Shown: positions 50,301 through 61,689, numbered from the stretch's first letter. The stretch: DNA of 64,000 nt from Nelumbo lutea (GCA_022828595.1 JAKGHH010000008.1:5206728-5270727); one strand, 5' to 3'. A program made the numbers and translations. The notes: generated from the sequence alone by a model not told the origin.

Positions 50301-53300
50301 ATTCTTGTTTACGGAGTTTTTTGGCATATCATAGGGCAATGACGTTTCTATGGTTATCCTCTTGTGATTTTAGCTGCCAATTACCTCATCGATAGAGATA
50401 TAGCCATGTCAAGTTGTCAACAATTGCATTATGTGTCAAATGGTGTGACATTAATAGTCAAATATAATGAACAAAAGCAGGGAGAAAGAAGAAGAGATTG
50501 AATAGAAAAGGCTGAGTTGTTTCCCTATTCCTATTTTATTTACCATTAAATAGAATATCAAATGGCTTATTACTCCTATATATGTTTAAACTCATGCACA
50601 CCATATGATGTGGTCCTAGTGTACCAATTACCAAACAACACACACCCTCAAGCTGGTTTCAGATATTATTTTGGGGTATTTTCAAAAGTTATATATATTT
50701 ATTTACAAAATTTTCAATAGGTTCCTCTTAGGTGAAAATATTATGGGAATTATGGGCTTTGTTTTCAAACTATAGTTATAAGGGTTCAAGTCTTGTGAAG
50801 GCCAATATTTGGAATTTTTTTTTTAAATTCTCTCAAGTGCATATGTGGGTGCAGACATGGACGAGAGAGAATCACTATAATTTGGAAGCTGCCAATGCTC
50901 CATTTTGTCTGTACTCCAACACCTATTTAATTCCAAAATGGTCATGATCTTGGTCATCACAGTTAAGTAGATCTAAAGGTTAAGATTCTATGTTACTCAT
51001 TGGAATGAAGGGATGCATGAGATAGCCATTCAGACTAGTTACAATTTAGGAAAGTCTCAAAATTGAAATAAATTGTAGAGACACAGCTGTTGTGATCAAT
51101 GAGAGAGCTGGTGTCTTTTCGACATAAAAAGGCACACAGTTTCAAATGGTCAATTGTGAAGCTATGGGAGTCACTAAAAGGCCAATGAATGGATCAAATG
51201 GGATAATCCTGAATGACACAATTGCGATCTCAAAGTTCTCTCCTCTTGAGTTCTCTTATTCTCTTGTTTCCTCGTTATTTTTTCTTGTTTTTTCTGGATA
51301 TTTGTTTCACTGTGATTGGAAGAATTGCATCCTTTGGTTGCATGAAACTAGTGTGTGGGCATTGTATCCTAGGGGTAGAAATTTCTTGAGATACCTGCAA
51401 TTTTTAGAAGAGCTTTACTGATAAAAGAAAAGGATCTTTCTAATTGTGGGGGAATTTACTATCTTGAAGACAATACCTTAATTGGTATGTCTTGTCCTTG
51501 ATTGTTTTACACTTTTACACAGCTTGATCAAGATCTTCTTCAAAGATATCAAACATGGCTAGCTTGCCAAGAACATTAGATAACTGAGACTTCCCAACAG
51601 ATTTGGTTAACACTTCTGCAACAGATCCTCTTATACACAAAAACAAGGCAAATATCATTGGAAGCAACTTATCCTCTAATAGAACATCTATGTACTTCAG
51701 TATTGGTTCAATCATGTTGTACTAGGTCGTGAGTAATGTTGATAGAAACTTTGTTATCTCAATATACTCATTGGACCCTCTTATGAGAGCAGCCACATTG
51801 TACAAAGTAAATAAATGAATGAATAAATAAATAAATAAATAAGCCAAAGGTTAGGTTTGTATCCGGTCCGCCCCTCCCAAGAGCCTAGGTAGCTGGGACC
51901 AACATTAGGTGATGGTCTTTTTAGATTCACTGGACCCTCTACTGAGCAACCGAGCTCCTTGATCTAGAAACTACTGCATTTTTAACTTTTCCAAATGACA
52001 ATATTGCCATCAATAGATGTACAATATCCAGATGAGGATCACTAATTTGCAACTGAACCTCCTAGTCAATATCTGTATAAGCTTCTACTCTCATATGGCC
52101 ATTCTTATGGAATAAACCTTTTCTTGAAGTACCCATAAGGTAAAATAGGATTAGATTTCCATGATTAGAGTAGTAGATTGAGGAGAATACATACTGATTC
52201 ACAATACCTATTGCATGAAAAATATTTAGTTAGGCAAGTGACAAGTAGATCATCTTACCAGAAAGTCATTAGAACAAGGTGACATCCTGATCTAATTCAC
52301 TACGCTAACAATCCAGCTTCATGTTTGATTATATAGTTGTCTAAATTGGTTTAGGACCAAATTTTCTTGTCTCCTTGAGAAGATCTGGAGTATACTTCCA
52401 TTAGGATATGGAAATTTCTTTCTTATGCTTGGCAATTTTATGCTAAAGAAGTATTTTAGGGAGTTTAGGTCCTTTTTCTCAACATTTATGTCTAGAAATT
52501 TTTTAGATCTTGTATCTTATCTAAAGTTTAAACGTTTATCTATAGCAAGTTAGCAACTACCATTATCGAAATATGAAATAAGGATAAATGAACCCTTGAA
52601 CCCTAACATCTGAGTTGACTGAACAAATCATTTGGACTGGGCCCTAGGTGATTGTTTGAGCCCTTAGATTACATTTCTAAGTTTGTAAACTTCCCCTCCT
52701 AACCTAGGAACCCAAAACCTGGAGGTGCCACCGTTTATACCTTTTCCTTCAAGTCATCATGTAATAAAATGTTATCTTACATCTAGTTGATGGAGAGACC
52801 AAGAGTCATTAATAATGAGAGACAACACAACTTCAATGGTGTTCATCTTAGCAGCAGGGGCAAAAGTTTCTTCATAGTTCAATCCTATAGGTTTGAGTAA
52901 ATTATTTTGCCACTGACTTGGCTTTGTACTTGTTAACTATGCCATTATCCTCCTGCATAATTGTAAAGGCCTACATGCATTGTGTTGGTTCCTTTCCTAC
53001 AAGGTGATCAATCACTTTTTGATTACCATTATTTACATGGGTTCTCATATCTTAGATCATTGCTTCTTTCCATTTTGGATGACTCTCAGCTTTTGCAACA
53101 CTAGAAATAATAGAGACACCAGATAGAGAAGCAGATGTACAAAATGATGAAGACAAAGAATTATAAATGATGAAATAGGATGCTTAGTATAACTATGGTT
53201 TTCCTTACAAACAACAATAGGAAGACATAAATCAGATGGTATGTCAGAAAATAAATGATTGAGAGTATTGGGATTCACTTGGTTCAGAGTTCTGTTTTAT

Positions 53301-54642
53301 TTTATTTTATTTTTGATTAATAACATAATAACTTTTATTCTTGTAGTAATGTAAAATTATACTGAGGATGTATAGCGGGAAATAAAACAGAAAAAACCTT
53401 GGACTGAGGAAGTGAGAAGTTTACCAAAGGATGTATTTGAGAAAGTAGAATCCAGATACATCATATCCCTTTTGACTCCATTTATAGCTGACAGATGCAC
53501 GAGGACATTATCTAATCTTCCAAACCATTAGAATGAGTCTTCCATGGTTTCTAATGTTCTGGCCTCCCTTTAGTTTTTTCCAATATCTTCAAGAGCCTTA
53601 ATTTTGTCCAGTTATCCATTCCACTGCAACTTGCAAGTTTCCTTCAATTCCCAACCTCTCAAATCCATGAAACTTTGCTAATCTAATTCTTTGCAATAAA
53701 GCAAATAGTTAAGCTCTGATGGACTCTCCCTACCCAATTGGGATTAAGTACACATGAACAACTTCACTTCCTTTCCTGAAAATTTCTCCAATACCCAATA
53801 GATCTAGAATTCTGGCTACCTAACATTTTAGAAGAAAGTAAATAATTTAGTTGGTTTAGTCTATGGAGAAAACAATAAAAAGAAAACAAATCCATTAGGA
53901 AGAGAATTGAGATGCAAAAATTGGGTAGATAATATTTTTCTTATAGAGAAAATAGAAAAAATGACAAACTTAGGATTTTAGATTTCTAGTCACCAAAGTG
54001 TAGAATTATAAGAAAAAAAATCCCATTTGATTTGACCAAGAGTGACAAAGGTTCCTTTTGGCCCTTATTGCATTGAACTCTTCTAAAACCCTAAGGGACA
54101 CTAGGAACTCTATGTTCTCTATTAACTTTTCATTCTAATCTTTTTATTTGTCCATAATTACCAGAGTGACCTTCCAATATGTTTTAAACTTACAAAAAAA
54201 AACATATTTTTTTTGTATTGAATCACTCAATTATTGTAGGTTTTTGAGGTTTATGCCTCACACCTTGAGGCTTGAGGCTTGCGCCTCTTTCTGACAAAGG
54301 CTTAAGCTTCAAGCAAAAGTTATGAGGCTTAAGCCTTGAGGCAAAAATCTGAGAGCCTTGCCTCAAGACGTAAGCATCACGCCTTGAGGCCTTTTAAAAC
54401 AATTACAATTATAAACAATACATTTATGTTTGAATAATATAAATACTCTTGGTTTCTGAAGTGTATCATGCCTGATACCTACTCCTGTGATGCTGATATA
54501 GGTTCTTTTCTTTTCCATGTTAGAAAGCTTGTGATAGGCTGGACTTTTGTATTTGTCACAGGTTGAAGCATGGTGGGATATTCTACTTCCTAAGATATCT
54601 CCTCTTCTTTATTGCAATGGGGGCCCTATTATTATGGTCCAG
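39312..54642 (+). CDS. BGAL17: BGAL17-like beta-galactosidase (GH35), 5' five exons
   Basis: Exons 39312-39518, 40279-40383, 42017-42212, 43520-43608 and 54562-54642. All have GT-AG borders and compatible phases (exon 3 ends with one extra base that completes a Glu codon with exon 4). The first Met encodes a basic stretch and a hydrophobic segment (about residues 28-50, [19 protein letters not shown]), a signal peptide or anchor; Met-20 and Met-28 are alternative starts. Then come [57 protein letters not shown] and [14 protein letters not shown], the conserved start of the GH35 barrel. Exon 5 ends at GGPIIMVQ, just before the catalytic IENEYG, which lies beyond the window. The family removes terminal beta-galactose from glycans or wall polymers. 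Introns 4 (10953 bp) and 5 (over 9.3 kb, reaching 64000) are loaded with retrotransposons. No frame damage is seen. Confidence 0.93.
39529..39560 (+). repeat. (CT)n microsatellite in BGAL17 intron 1
   Basis: About 15 CT units beginning 10 nt after the exon 1 donor at 39519. Confidence 0.95.
44089..44572. mobile_element. hAT-type MITE with (TA)n core
   Basis: Starts 'tagggtgcaatgg' and ends 'gaatacgcccctg'. Flanks 'atttgggt' (44081-44088) and 'ttttgggg' (44573-44580) match at six of eight positions. Subterminal words 'gagtttgattaggcttgattc' style on the left and 'gagccaag' / 'ggcttggctcgg' on the right. An interior TA microsatellite runs at about 44263-44307. Confidence 0.6.
45037..45726 (-). 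pseudogene. LINE RNase H domain, open frame
   Basis: A 229-codon open frame with [54 protein letters not shown] and [18 protein letters not shown]. All four RNase H blocks (catalytic D, E, D and the final D/A region) are visible. It is the best preserved of the LINE RNase H copies here. It encodes only the C-terminal part of ORF2. Confidence 0.8.
46317..46508 (-). pseudogene. LINE reverse transcriptase start, relic
   Basis: Encodes [20 protein letters not shown], then [22 protein letters not shown] block 1 of L1-type elements. Downstream RT blocks are missing. Confidence 0.75.
46798..47543 (-). repeat. 373-bp near-identical tandem duplication inside the LINE
   Basis: Copies 46798-47170 and 47171-47543 differ by eye only in a poly-T length and one base or so. 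Each contains the linker encoding [20 protein letters not shown]. The junction falls at a shared 'ttcaa'. Confidence 0.92.
48291..48758. mobile_element. hAT-type MITE inside the LINE endonuclease
   Basis: Starts 'taggaatggcaatgggg' and ends 'gttgccatcttta'. Flanks 'ccaacatt' (48283-48290) and 'ctagcatt' (48759-48766) match at six of eight positions. It splits the endonuclease start (MKIINWN on the minus strand) from the downstream LIQESK block. GC-rich termini (CCCCGCCC words) contrast with the AT-rich middle. Confidence 0.75.
48821..49969 (-). pseudogene. LINE ORF1-like acidic open frame, 382 codons
   Basis: Uninterrupted frame rich in Glu, Asp, Lys and Ser ([18 protein letters not shown] acidic run early, Lys/Arg-rich end). 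It ends about 25 bp before the endonuclease start. Its position equals the C-terminal linker of ORF1 in plant LINEs. No zinc knuckle or RNA-binding fold is visible in it. It is probably coding relic, not a host gene. Confidence 0.55.
50270..51500. other. BGAL17 intron 4 filler
   Basis: Nothing clearly recognised. A 'caccctcaagctgg' at about 50645 resembles the sequence near a copia polypurine tract. Confidence 0.4.
51500..53300 (-). mobile_element. Ty1/copia pol relic, antisense
   Basis: Minus-strand blocks in correct order: pre-RT segment with [13 protein letters not shown] (53278-53057), RT start 'YKAKSVAK...TQTYRI' (about 52950), RNase H '[16 protein letters not shown]' (about 51750) and pol end [20 protein letters not shown] followed by [12 protein letters not shown] (51640-51515). 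Many stops. No LTR was recognised next to it. Confidence 0.75.
51820..51843 (+). repeat. (AAAT)n short tandem repeat
   Basis: Several 'aaat' units inside the copia relic. Confidence 0.8.
53301..54214. other. BGAL17 intron 4 filler
   Basis: No domain or repeat recognised. Confidence 0.4.
54215..54405. repeat. GCCTC/GAGGC-rich foldback repeat
   Basis: Left 'gtttttgaggtttatgcctc' pairs with reverse-complement right 'gttttaaaaggcctcaaggc'. The interior repeats 'gaggcttgaggcttg' and 'gaggcttaagccttgagg'. Probably a small DNA transposon; 150 bp upstream of exon 5. Confidence 0.55.
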
Positions 54643-55455
54643 GTAGGTCAATTTATTAATTATTGCTTAGAATTTTCTCTCATTTATTGTTACGCAAATC
54701 CCATTGGTAAGAAACGTACCACTCAGATATAGTAATGACGTTAAGTTAGAGAACTCATCTTGAACTCCCATGACCACGAAAGAAATAAGTGAAAATCATG
54801 AGTCCTTCCAGGTAGCATATAATTCTGTTTTATTTTCAGTTTCAACAAACCAACTATGAAAACATGGGAATATTCCAACTTAAAATATCACAATAGTTTA
54901 ATATACTTTCTACGTTTATGTGAAAGTACTGGATCTTTAACCTTCCCCATGCCTACTAAATCATATTATTAGAACATTGAGCTTCAAATACCAGGAGTTT
55001 AAAATGAGATTGTAGAATATTGAGAGCTGAGACCTTTGAAAATGCTTATAATATTCCTCCAATATGAATTAACCAATTATAACAGCATAAGACCTTGAAA
55101 CTTTTTTTTTGCCATCTCTATGGTTCATGATTGAAACATACCACAAACTAACTATGGTCCATTGTTGATGGCAGAATAAATGTTCCTTTAAACTTCAACC
55201 TATCACTTCTAATCATTGTTTCCTTTGAAATTTCTTTAAGTCTTCCAATGATCCAATCAGCTGAAACTTCTCTAGGTTCAATGCTCAGAAAATGGTATAG
55301 TGGTCAACAATTGAATATATTTCATGATTGTGATGCCTCACCAAACCCTAGTAAATCCTCAAAGCTTCTCATTGAAATATTTTTTAGTTTTTGACATTGT
55401 CCATGATTAGAAACCTTCGCCAACAGCTTAATAATCGAAATGTGAAGATATACCT

Positions 55456-55649
55456 TGATGTACATTATTAGTATAGCCCTTGTTGTACATTACTCTTATT
55501 ATTTTATTTGTTCTTTTTATCTTTCAGCCCTATAAGGGCATTCTTGTAACTGTATATATCTTTTAATATAAAAGGGGCTCTTTAGGGTGGGGGTTGACCA
55601 TTCTTGACACCCCTGAATCTGCTCTCTCTTGTTCTCAGTTCTGCTCACA
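55456..55649 (+). repeat. Copia A 5' LTR (putative)
   Basis: Begins 'tgatgtacattattag' and ends at 'ctcaca' just before the primer site. Contains 'atataaaagggg', a TATA-like box at about 55565. The start is a guess because no second LTR is in the window. Confidence 0.5.
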
Positions 55650-55661
55650 TGGTATCAGAGC
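55650..55661 (+). other. Copia A primer-binding site (tRNA-Met type)
   Basis: 'tggtatcagagc' is the complement of the initiator tRNA-Met 3' end used by plant copia elements. Confidence 0.85.
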
Positions 55662-56120
55662 AGGTCATCTGTATTAGCCTGAGAGTTTTGGTTTTTACAC
55701 AAGATTAAGAGTGTTCTTCAAGGCTTCCACTAGTACTGTTCGGATTCTGATCTGGATCTACTTGAGGGCTGTTTCGATCAGCACAAAAACCCTATTTTTT
55801 CTGAAATAGATGCCTGACAGGTTGGTTATTCACACTTTTCTCTCTTTCGGCTGATCCAATCAGCCTATAACTCTAGATATGGTGTCGCCCTAGGCCCCTC
55901 TTGCCCTCCAGTCACTTGGATCTCTTTTCCATCTCCTTTTTGAAGGGTTTTTGGTCCTTCCTTTGGTTCGATAGTCCTGAAACTTACCTTTTTTGGACTG
56001 TCAACATTTTTTTGTTTGCTGAAGTTGTTCGAACCCTTCTCTAGAATTTTCTGGATTACTGTAGTACTGGTTCGCCCTTTCCTCCTCTTGGGCAGATATT
56101 GCCGAACCCTTCTTTTTGTA

Positions 56121-57818
56121 ATGGCTTCAAACAGAGGGGATATTATTTCTGTGAAGCTGAATGGACAAAATTATGGGATGTGGAAATTCCACTTTGATTT
56201 TTATGTTGAAGGGAAAGGTTTGGAAGGACACCTTAATGGGACTGTCACTAAACCAATTGAGACCGAGCTCAAAGCCTTACAACAATGGAAACTAGATAAT
56301 GGCAAGATTGTTTCGTGGATTCTTAGTTCTATTTTTTTTGATAAATGAGAGAATTTTATTGAAATAAATATCAGAAATACAAGCAGCCTAATAAGAGGCA
56401 CAAGATGTTACCTCCCCCAAGGACTGAATCATAAACACTAAACATGCCCAAACCTTAGAGACAAATTACAAAGTAGCCCAAAACAGATCACCCCTTGCTT
56501 GGCCAAAGAATCGGCCATTACATTTGCTGATCTGCTAACCCATTGGATTCTTAGTTCTATTGATTATCATATTTCTGTACCAATGAGAAAAATGAAAACA
56601 ACCTATGAAATGTATTCATATATGGAGAAAGTTTATCAACAGTCCAATATATCTAGACAGTATCAAATAGAATCAGAGATATTTGCCTACAGTCAAGGAG
56701 ATAGAAGGATACAAGAATACTATTCGGGTTTTCTTGATTTGTGAGTCGAATACAAACTCATCCATATTGATCCCTCAGACTCAGCAGAATGTGTGAAATA
56801 TCTCTAGAAACATTTTGAGAAGAGGAAGGTAACTCAGTTTTTTTATAAGGCTTAGACCTGAATATGAGATAATCAGGTCCAATATTCTAAGTAGGGAAAC
56901 ACTTCCAGATCTGGGTTCTGTTTTAGGGAGTTACTAATAAGAGACTAGGCTTCTCACTATAGCTGGATTTGATGGAAAGATGACTGAAATTGGGGCTGAA
57001 ATAACTTTTGTTGTTCATGGAGGTAAGAAGTCAACCTCCAAAGACTTCTCCAAAACAACCCAATGTTACGAGTGTAAGGGTTTTGGACATATTGCTTCTC
57101 TGTAAGAAGAAGAGTTTGTGCACCTATTGCAAGCAACATGGTCACATCATTCCAGATTGTCCAATCTGACCAGCTAAGGGTTCTAAAAAAAAGACTGAAC
57201 CTCGGGCCTATCAGGTAATAGATGGACATGCAACTGACACTATGTCCACTAAGGGTGATTCTTTAGTGAAAAGTGATTCCACTAGATCTATGGATGAAGA
57301 AAAGATTTGGAAAGTGGTATCCTTTGCTTTTTTTGCTATTTGCTTGTCTGGTAAGTTCTCTAGATATTGTTCTTTTCCTTCACATGCTTGGATTATAGAT
57401 TCAGGTGCCACCAATCATATGACAAGAGCCTATCTCAACCAACCAAATCCGTCTACTGAGACTCACCATAAACACATTGTTACTACCAATAGTACCCAAC
57501 CTTACTGCTAAATCTGATTTCTGTTGGTCAACTTGTTGATGAAGGAAATGTTCTCACCTTTTCTCATGATGGTTGCTTGATACAGGACCAGTACACTAGG
57601 AAGGTGAAGGGGAAGGGGCGTAGGCTGGGCCGTCAGTTTGCACTAGAGTTCAGAAGCCTCAATCAAGAGAATCCTCGGCTTTTCTTAGTTCTTCTATGTT
57701 TGATTCTCTGTTGAGTTATAGAAATAATGTTTGGGATTTATGGCATAAATGATTGGGTCATCCATATTCTCAAAAGTTGAAGGTTTTGTTTGATTCCGGT
57801 ATAATTAAAAATAAAATT
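56121..57818 (+). pseudogene. Copia A gag-protease-integrase start, broken
   Basis: ATG at 56121 begins MASNRGDIISVKLNGQNYGM, a UBN2-type gag. After a LINE insertion the gag resumes (DYHISVPMRKMKTTYEMYSY at 56562). Zinc knuckles CTYCKQHGHIIPDC (about 57119) and a protease motif WIIDSGATNHMT (about 57390) follow, then a pre-integrase WDLWHK-LGHP block (about 57735). Many stops. It is cut at 57818 by copia B(+). Confidence 0.8.
56334..56543 (-). mobile_element. 210-bp 5'-truncated LINE insertion in copia A gag
   Basis: The identical 18-mer 'tggattcttagttctatt' flanks it (56316-56333 and 56544-56561). A T-run at its left end is the poly(A). On the minus strand it encodes the RNase H end SRSANVMADSLAKQGV, as in the other LINEs here. 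Removing the insert and one repeat restores gag frame continuity, so this is a clean target-primed insertion. Confidence 0.93.
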
Positions 57819-58083
57819 TGTAGAGAACATGGGCCGAATGGCCCATAGGCTGTTTATTCTTTTCTTATTATTTATGTTTTTCTGTAATGGGCCTTATTCT
57901 GGGCCCATCTTGTCTATATTATGTTCTTTGTAATTTCTTGCCCAACTAAGGGCCTCCTTGTAATTATTCAAATCTATCTTAATAAAACAGTGTTAGGGTG
58001 CTGAGAGAGTGTAAGGTTCGAAACTCTCACTCTCAAACCCTCATTGCCGAACTCTCAACCTCTACTCTCTTCAGTTTTCTTCA
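57819..58083 (+). repeat. Copia B(+) 5' LTR
   Basis: TG...CA ended, 265 bp, starting 'tgtagagaacatgggccg'. It resembles the reverse complement of 61409-61676 at about 88-90% by eye. It lands in copia A between pre-integrase and integrase sequence. Confidence 0.9.
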
Positions 58084-58096
58084 CGGTATCAGAGCA
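58084..58096 (+). other. Copia B(+) primer-binding site
   Basis: 'cggtatcagagca' directly follows the LTR, the tRNA-Met type site with one changed base at its start. Confidence 0.8.
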
Positions 58097-58920
58097 TACC
58101 TGAACTTCAATATCCTAGGGCTGGAAGCTTAACTCGTGTTGCCTGATTCTTGGAGGTCATTGGAAGTGCCCAAGACTCGAGTCTCTTGGAGAAGTGGTTC
58201 AGTGGCCAGGAAAAATCAGAGAAAAGAAAAAGGGGAAGGGGAACAACTCGTTTCTGATTTTAAGCTCAAAATTGTAAGTTGTGCTCAGTTTTTTGGTTAT
58301 TTTTTGGGTGTGTTTGGACTGTTGTAGTGTCCGAAACTTCTGGGTTGTTTCTGTACAACTTTCAGTTGCCCTTTAATCTGGTTTATCCCAGAAATTTCTG
58401 GGTTGTTTTAACTCCTTCTTGGACTGTCAAAACTACCGAAATATCCTTGTATCAAGAGCTGTGGATTGTTGCTTCTATTTGGCTGTTTTTGGGGACTGTA
58501 TGAACTGTTCTTGAGGCCTTTTTTTCTTTCTGACAGTGGGGTCGTCTCTATTGCCCTCACTGTGTTTGTAAAAAGGTCTTTTTAGCAATACTGATTGGTA
58601 TTCACTCTTCTTGGCTATTTCTTTGGTGATTACCTTGAAGTCCCTGATTTGAAAAGAACTTCAGTTGAGTGCACAGTGCCTAGAAGTTTCTGATTACTTC
58701 TTGAAGGCCGAACCAAACTGTTTTTTGGGTGACTCGTGTAGAAGTTTCTGCTCCAGTCTTGGTTCTCACAACTTTTGGGTGTAATTTGGCCTTGTGTATT
58801 GCCTTCTTGAGGACGGTTGAACTCAGCCCTTACTTGTCCTCATTCAGTATACTTGTAGAAGTTATCTGAAATCATATTTGAAGTGTTTACACGAGGTACT
58901 CCTCAGAGTTTGAAAACAAG

Positions 58921-61016
58921 AATGGTGCTGAATATGGACTGGTTCAGGGGACTCCAAGTGATTCTTTATTGACTGTGACCACAGTCAAACTAGATGGAAC
59001 TAATTATCTGGCATGGTCACAATCAATAAAGATATATGTATGTAGTAGAGGAAAGTGGGGGTTCATTTCCGAGAGCAAGAAGGCTCCCCCAGAAGATTAT
59101 CCATTCTACGAGAAGTGGATGCAAGAAAATTACACTGTCATTGGGTGGCTTGTGAACTCAATGCAGTCACAAATTAGTCAACACTACCTATAGATGAATT
59201 CAGCAAAGGAAATATGGGACAGTGTTGCAGAAACCTATTCCCAAAAACTCAATGTGGCCAGATCATATAAATTGAGAAGTGATGTAAAGAATTTAAGGCA
59301 AGGGGAGAAACCTCTAGTTGTATATTTCTCAACCCTGAAGTCTCTATGGCAAGAGATTGACCTAATAGAAGTTGTAACTTAGGACACCGCCAATGATGCA
59401 GAGACCTACATAAAATTGGTTGAAAGGAACATGGTGTTTGAGTTCTTAATCGGACTAAACCCAGAATATGATATCACAAAACAGAATATTATTTCCAAAG
59501 AGTGTGTCTCATTGTCACAAGCTTATGCATTGGTGAGTAGTGAAGAGAGCAGAAGGGCTGTTCAGGTTCAAGGGGCTGATATTAGTGATCACTTTGCAAA
59601 TATGAGGGTTAAACCTAAAGGGAGTGCTGGAACTTCTGGTGGCACAGGAAAGAAAGAAGTTATATGTGAGTACTGCAAAAGTCGAAGCACACAAAAGACA
59701 AGTGCTGGAAATTACATCCTAATCTTGTTCCCATTCGGTTTCAATAAAAACATGATAGTAAAAGATTAGGAAGTGCAAATGTAGCTATCGGGCCAGATAC
59801 TGAAGAAATGTCTGCTTGTGCACAGTTGGCAGCCATGAGAGCAAAATATGAAAAGTTTGGGAAGATGATCAGTCAGCTGGGTGATGTGACTTCTACTTCC
59901 AACCCTTCAGGGAATTCAACTTCTTTTGCATTTGCTCACTCAGGTATAAGGGCTTCTGCCAATCATGCAACCATTTCAGGTAATCTCAACATCCTTTGGA
60001 TTATTGACTCAGGTGCTTCTGACCATATGACCAACCTTTCTACCTTGTTTGTTTCATATGACTTGCTTCCTGGACGTGATAAAATCACTTTAGCTGATGG
60101 TTCACTTGCCCCTATCTCTAGTAAGGGAACCATCAAGGCTACGGATTCCTTGTTCCTACCTTCTGCCCTTCATGTACCTAAACTACATACGAATTTGTTG
60201 TCTGTAAGTAGTTTAACCAAGTCTCTAAACTGTTGTGTAACATTTTTTCCTTCCTACTGTGTTTTTTAGGATCTGGAGTCTCAGAAGGTGATTGGGAGTG
60301 GCCATGAGGCGAACGGAATATACCTGTTTGATACTCCGGGACTATGTACTGATCATCTTGGGAATGCAGCACTTGGATCTGTTTCTTCAGAGTCTGTTAG
60401 TCGGATCATGTTGTGTCATCGGCATTTTGGTCATCTGTCTTTTTCTGCCTTGAGTGATCTTTTCCTTGAACTGTTTAAGGGAATTAGTTTGTCTAGTCTT
60501 CATTGTGAATCTTGTGAATTGTAGAAATAATTATCCTTTGAGCAATAAAAAATCTTCTTTTCCTTTTAATATTGTGCACTCTAATGTGTGGGGGCCTTAC
60601 CACTTACCCTCCATGGGTGGCTACAAATATTTTATCCTGTTTATTGATGATTTTTCTCGGTTCACTTGGATATTCCTGATGAAATCCCGTGATGAAGTTC
60701 CAAGACTTGTAAGACAATTCCTTGAATTTGTTTTGACCCAATTTAATACCAGGATTAAAATTTTCAGATCTGACAATGCAAAAGAATATTTTGAGAAGAA
60801 CCTATCCTGCTATCTCTCTGACATGGGGGTTATTCATCAAAGCTCCTGTGTTAGGACCCCATAACAGAATGGAGTTGCTGAAAGGAAAAATAGGCATATT
60901 GTTGAAGTTGCAAGAAGTATCATATTTGCCTCACATGTTCCTACAAGGTTTTGGGGTGATGTTGTTCTTACTGCTACCTATCTTATAAACCGTATGCCAT
61001 CCAGGGTTTTGGGGTT
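58921..61016 (+). pseudogene. Copia B(+) gag-protease-integrase, broken
   Basis: Gag begins near 58921 (VKLDGTNYLAWSQSIKIY) with stops at 59191 and 59380. A degraded zinc knuckle (CEYCKSR) is at about 59670, protease WIIDSGASDHMT at about 59998, pre-integrase CHRHFGHLS at about 60415 and the integrase core at 60550-61000. In the integrase, the first catalytic position reads HSNVWGP (Asn where the family has Asp). FRSDNAKEYF and [11 protein letters not shown] hold the other two, with a stop just before the latter. It is cut at 61016 by copia C, so RT and RNase H lie beyond. Confidence 0.85.
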
Positions 61017-61304
61017 TGTTAGAATGCTCGGTCAGGGTTATTGTGGTCATTCTGGTGTATCTTATTGAAAGGGAAATGTCTATTGTATCTGAGTTTAAGT
61101 TATGTGTCCCATCTTCTATGAGGGACAAAATTATCTTTCTTGTAACTTGAGTTTTATGAATAAAAGTCAAGTGGGTCGGCTAGGAGAGTAACTTTTGAAC
61201 ATCCTCTCTTCTAGTCTGGCCGAACACTCTTCTCCTTTCCTTCTTCTTTCTCTTTTCTTTCTTCTTCTCTACTTTAACCTATAAACAACTAGGGTTTATT
61301 CACA
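61017..61304 (+). repeat. Copia C 5' LTR
   Basis: Starts 'tgttagaatgctcggtc' inside the copia B(+) integrase and ends at 'ttcaca' before a primer site. Unrelated in sequence to the A and B LTRs. About 288 bp. Confidence 0.75.
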
Positions 61305-61316
61305 TGGTATCAGAGC
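61305..61316 (+). other. Copia C primer-binding site
   Basis: 'tggtatcagagc', tRNA-Met type, directly after the C LTR. Only about 90 bp of C leader follows before copia B(-) interrupts it. Confidence 0.85.
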
Positions 61317-61408
61317 ATTAAGGTCTCGTGTTCTTTTTCTTGCTGTTGTCTTCTTCCTAGGTTCGCCGCCAGCTTCACAGTAGGTTTCATCATCCTACAG
61401 CTGATCTG

Positions 61409-61676
61409 TGTAGAAAACTGAAGAGAGGAGAGCTTGAGAGTTCAACAATGAGGGTCTGAGAATGAGAGTTTCGAACCAACTCTCTCTCAACACCCTAACA
61501 TTCTTTTATTAAGATATATTTGAATAATTACAAAGAGGCCCTTAGGAGGGCAAGAATTTACAAAGAACTTAATATAGACAGGATGGGCCCAGAATAAGGC
61601 CCATTATAGAAAAGAAACATAAATAACAAGAAAGAATAAACAACCTATGGGCCATTCGGCCCATCTTCTCTACACT
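61409..61676 (-). repeat. Copia B(-) 3' LTR
   Basis: 268 bp. In the plus direction it starts 'tgtagaaaactgaagag' and ends 'catcttctctaca'. It is the inverted relative of the LTR at 57819-58083. Confidence 0.9.
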
Positions 61677-61689
61677 CCCCCTCAAGCTT
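61677..61689 (-). other. Copia B(-) polypurine tract
   Basis: On the minus strand 'gcttgagggggag' abuts the LTR start, the second-strand primer expected for LTR retrotransposons. Confidence 0.85.

Larger units (their letters stand above)
43609..54561 (+). other. 10.95-kb BGAL17 intron 4
   Basis: GT at 43609 and AG at 54560-54561. Contains a hAT MITE (44089-44572), a 5.3-kb antisense LINE (44921-50257), unassigned DNA (50270-51500), an antisense copia relic (about 51500-53300), unassigned DNA (53300-54215) and a GCCTC-rich foldback (54215-54405). Confidence 0.88.
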
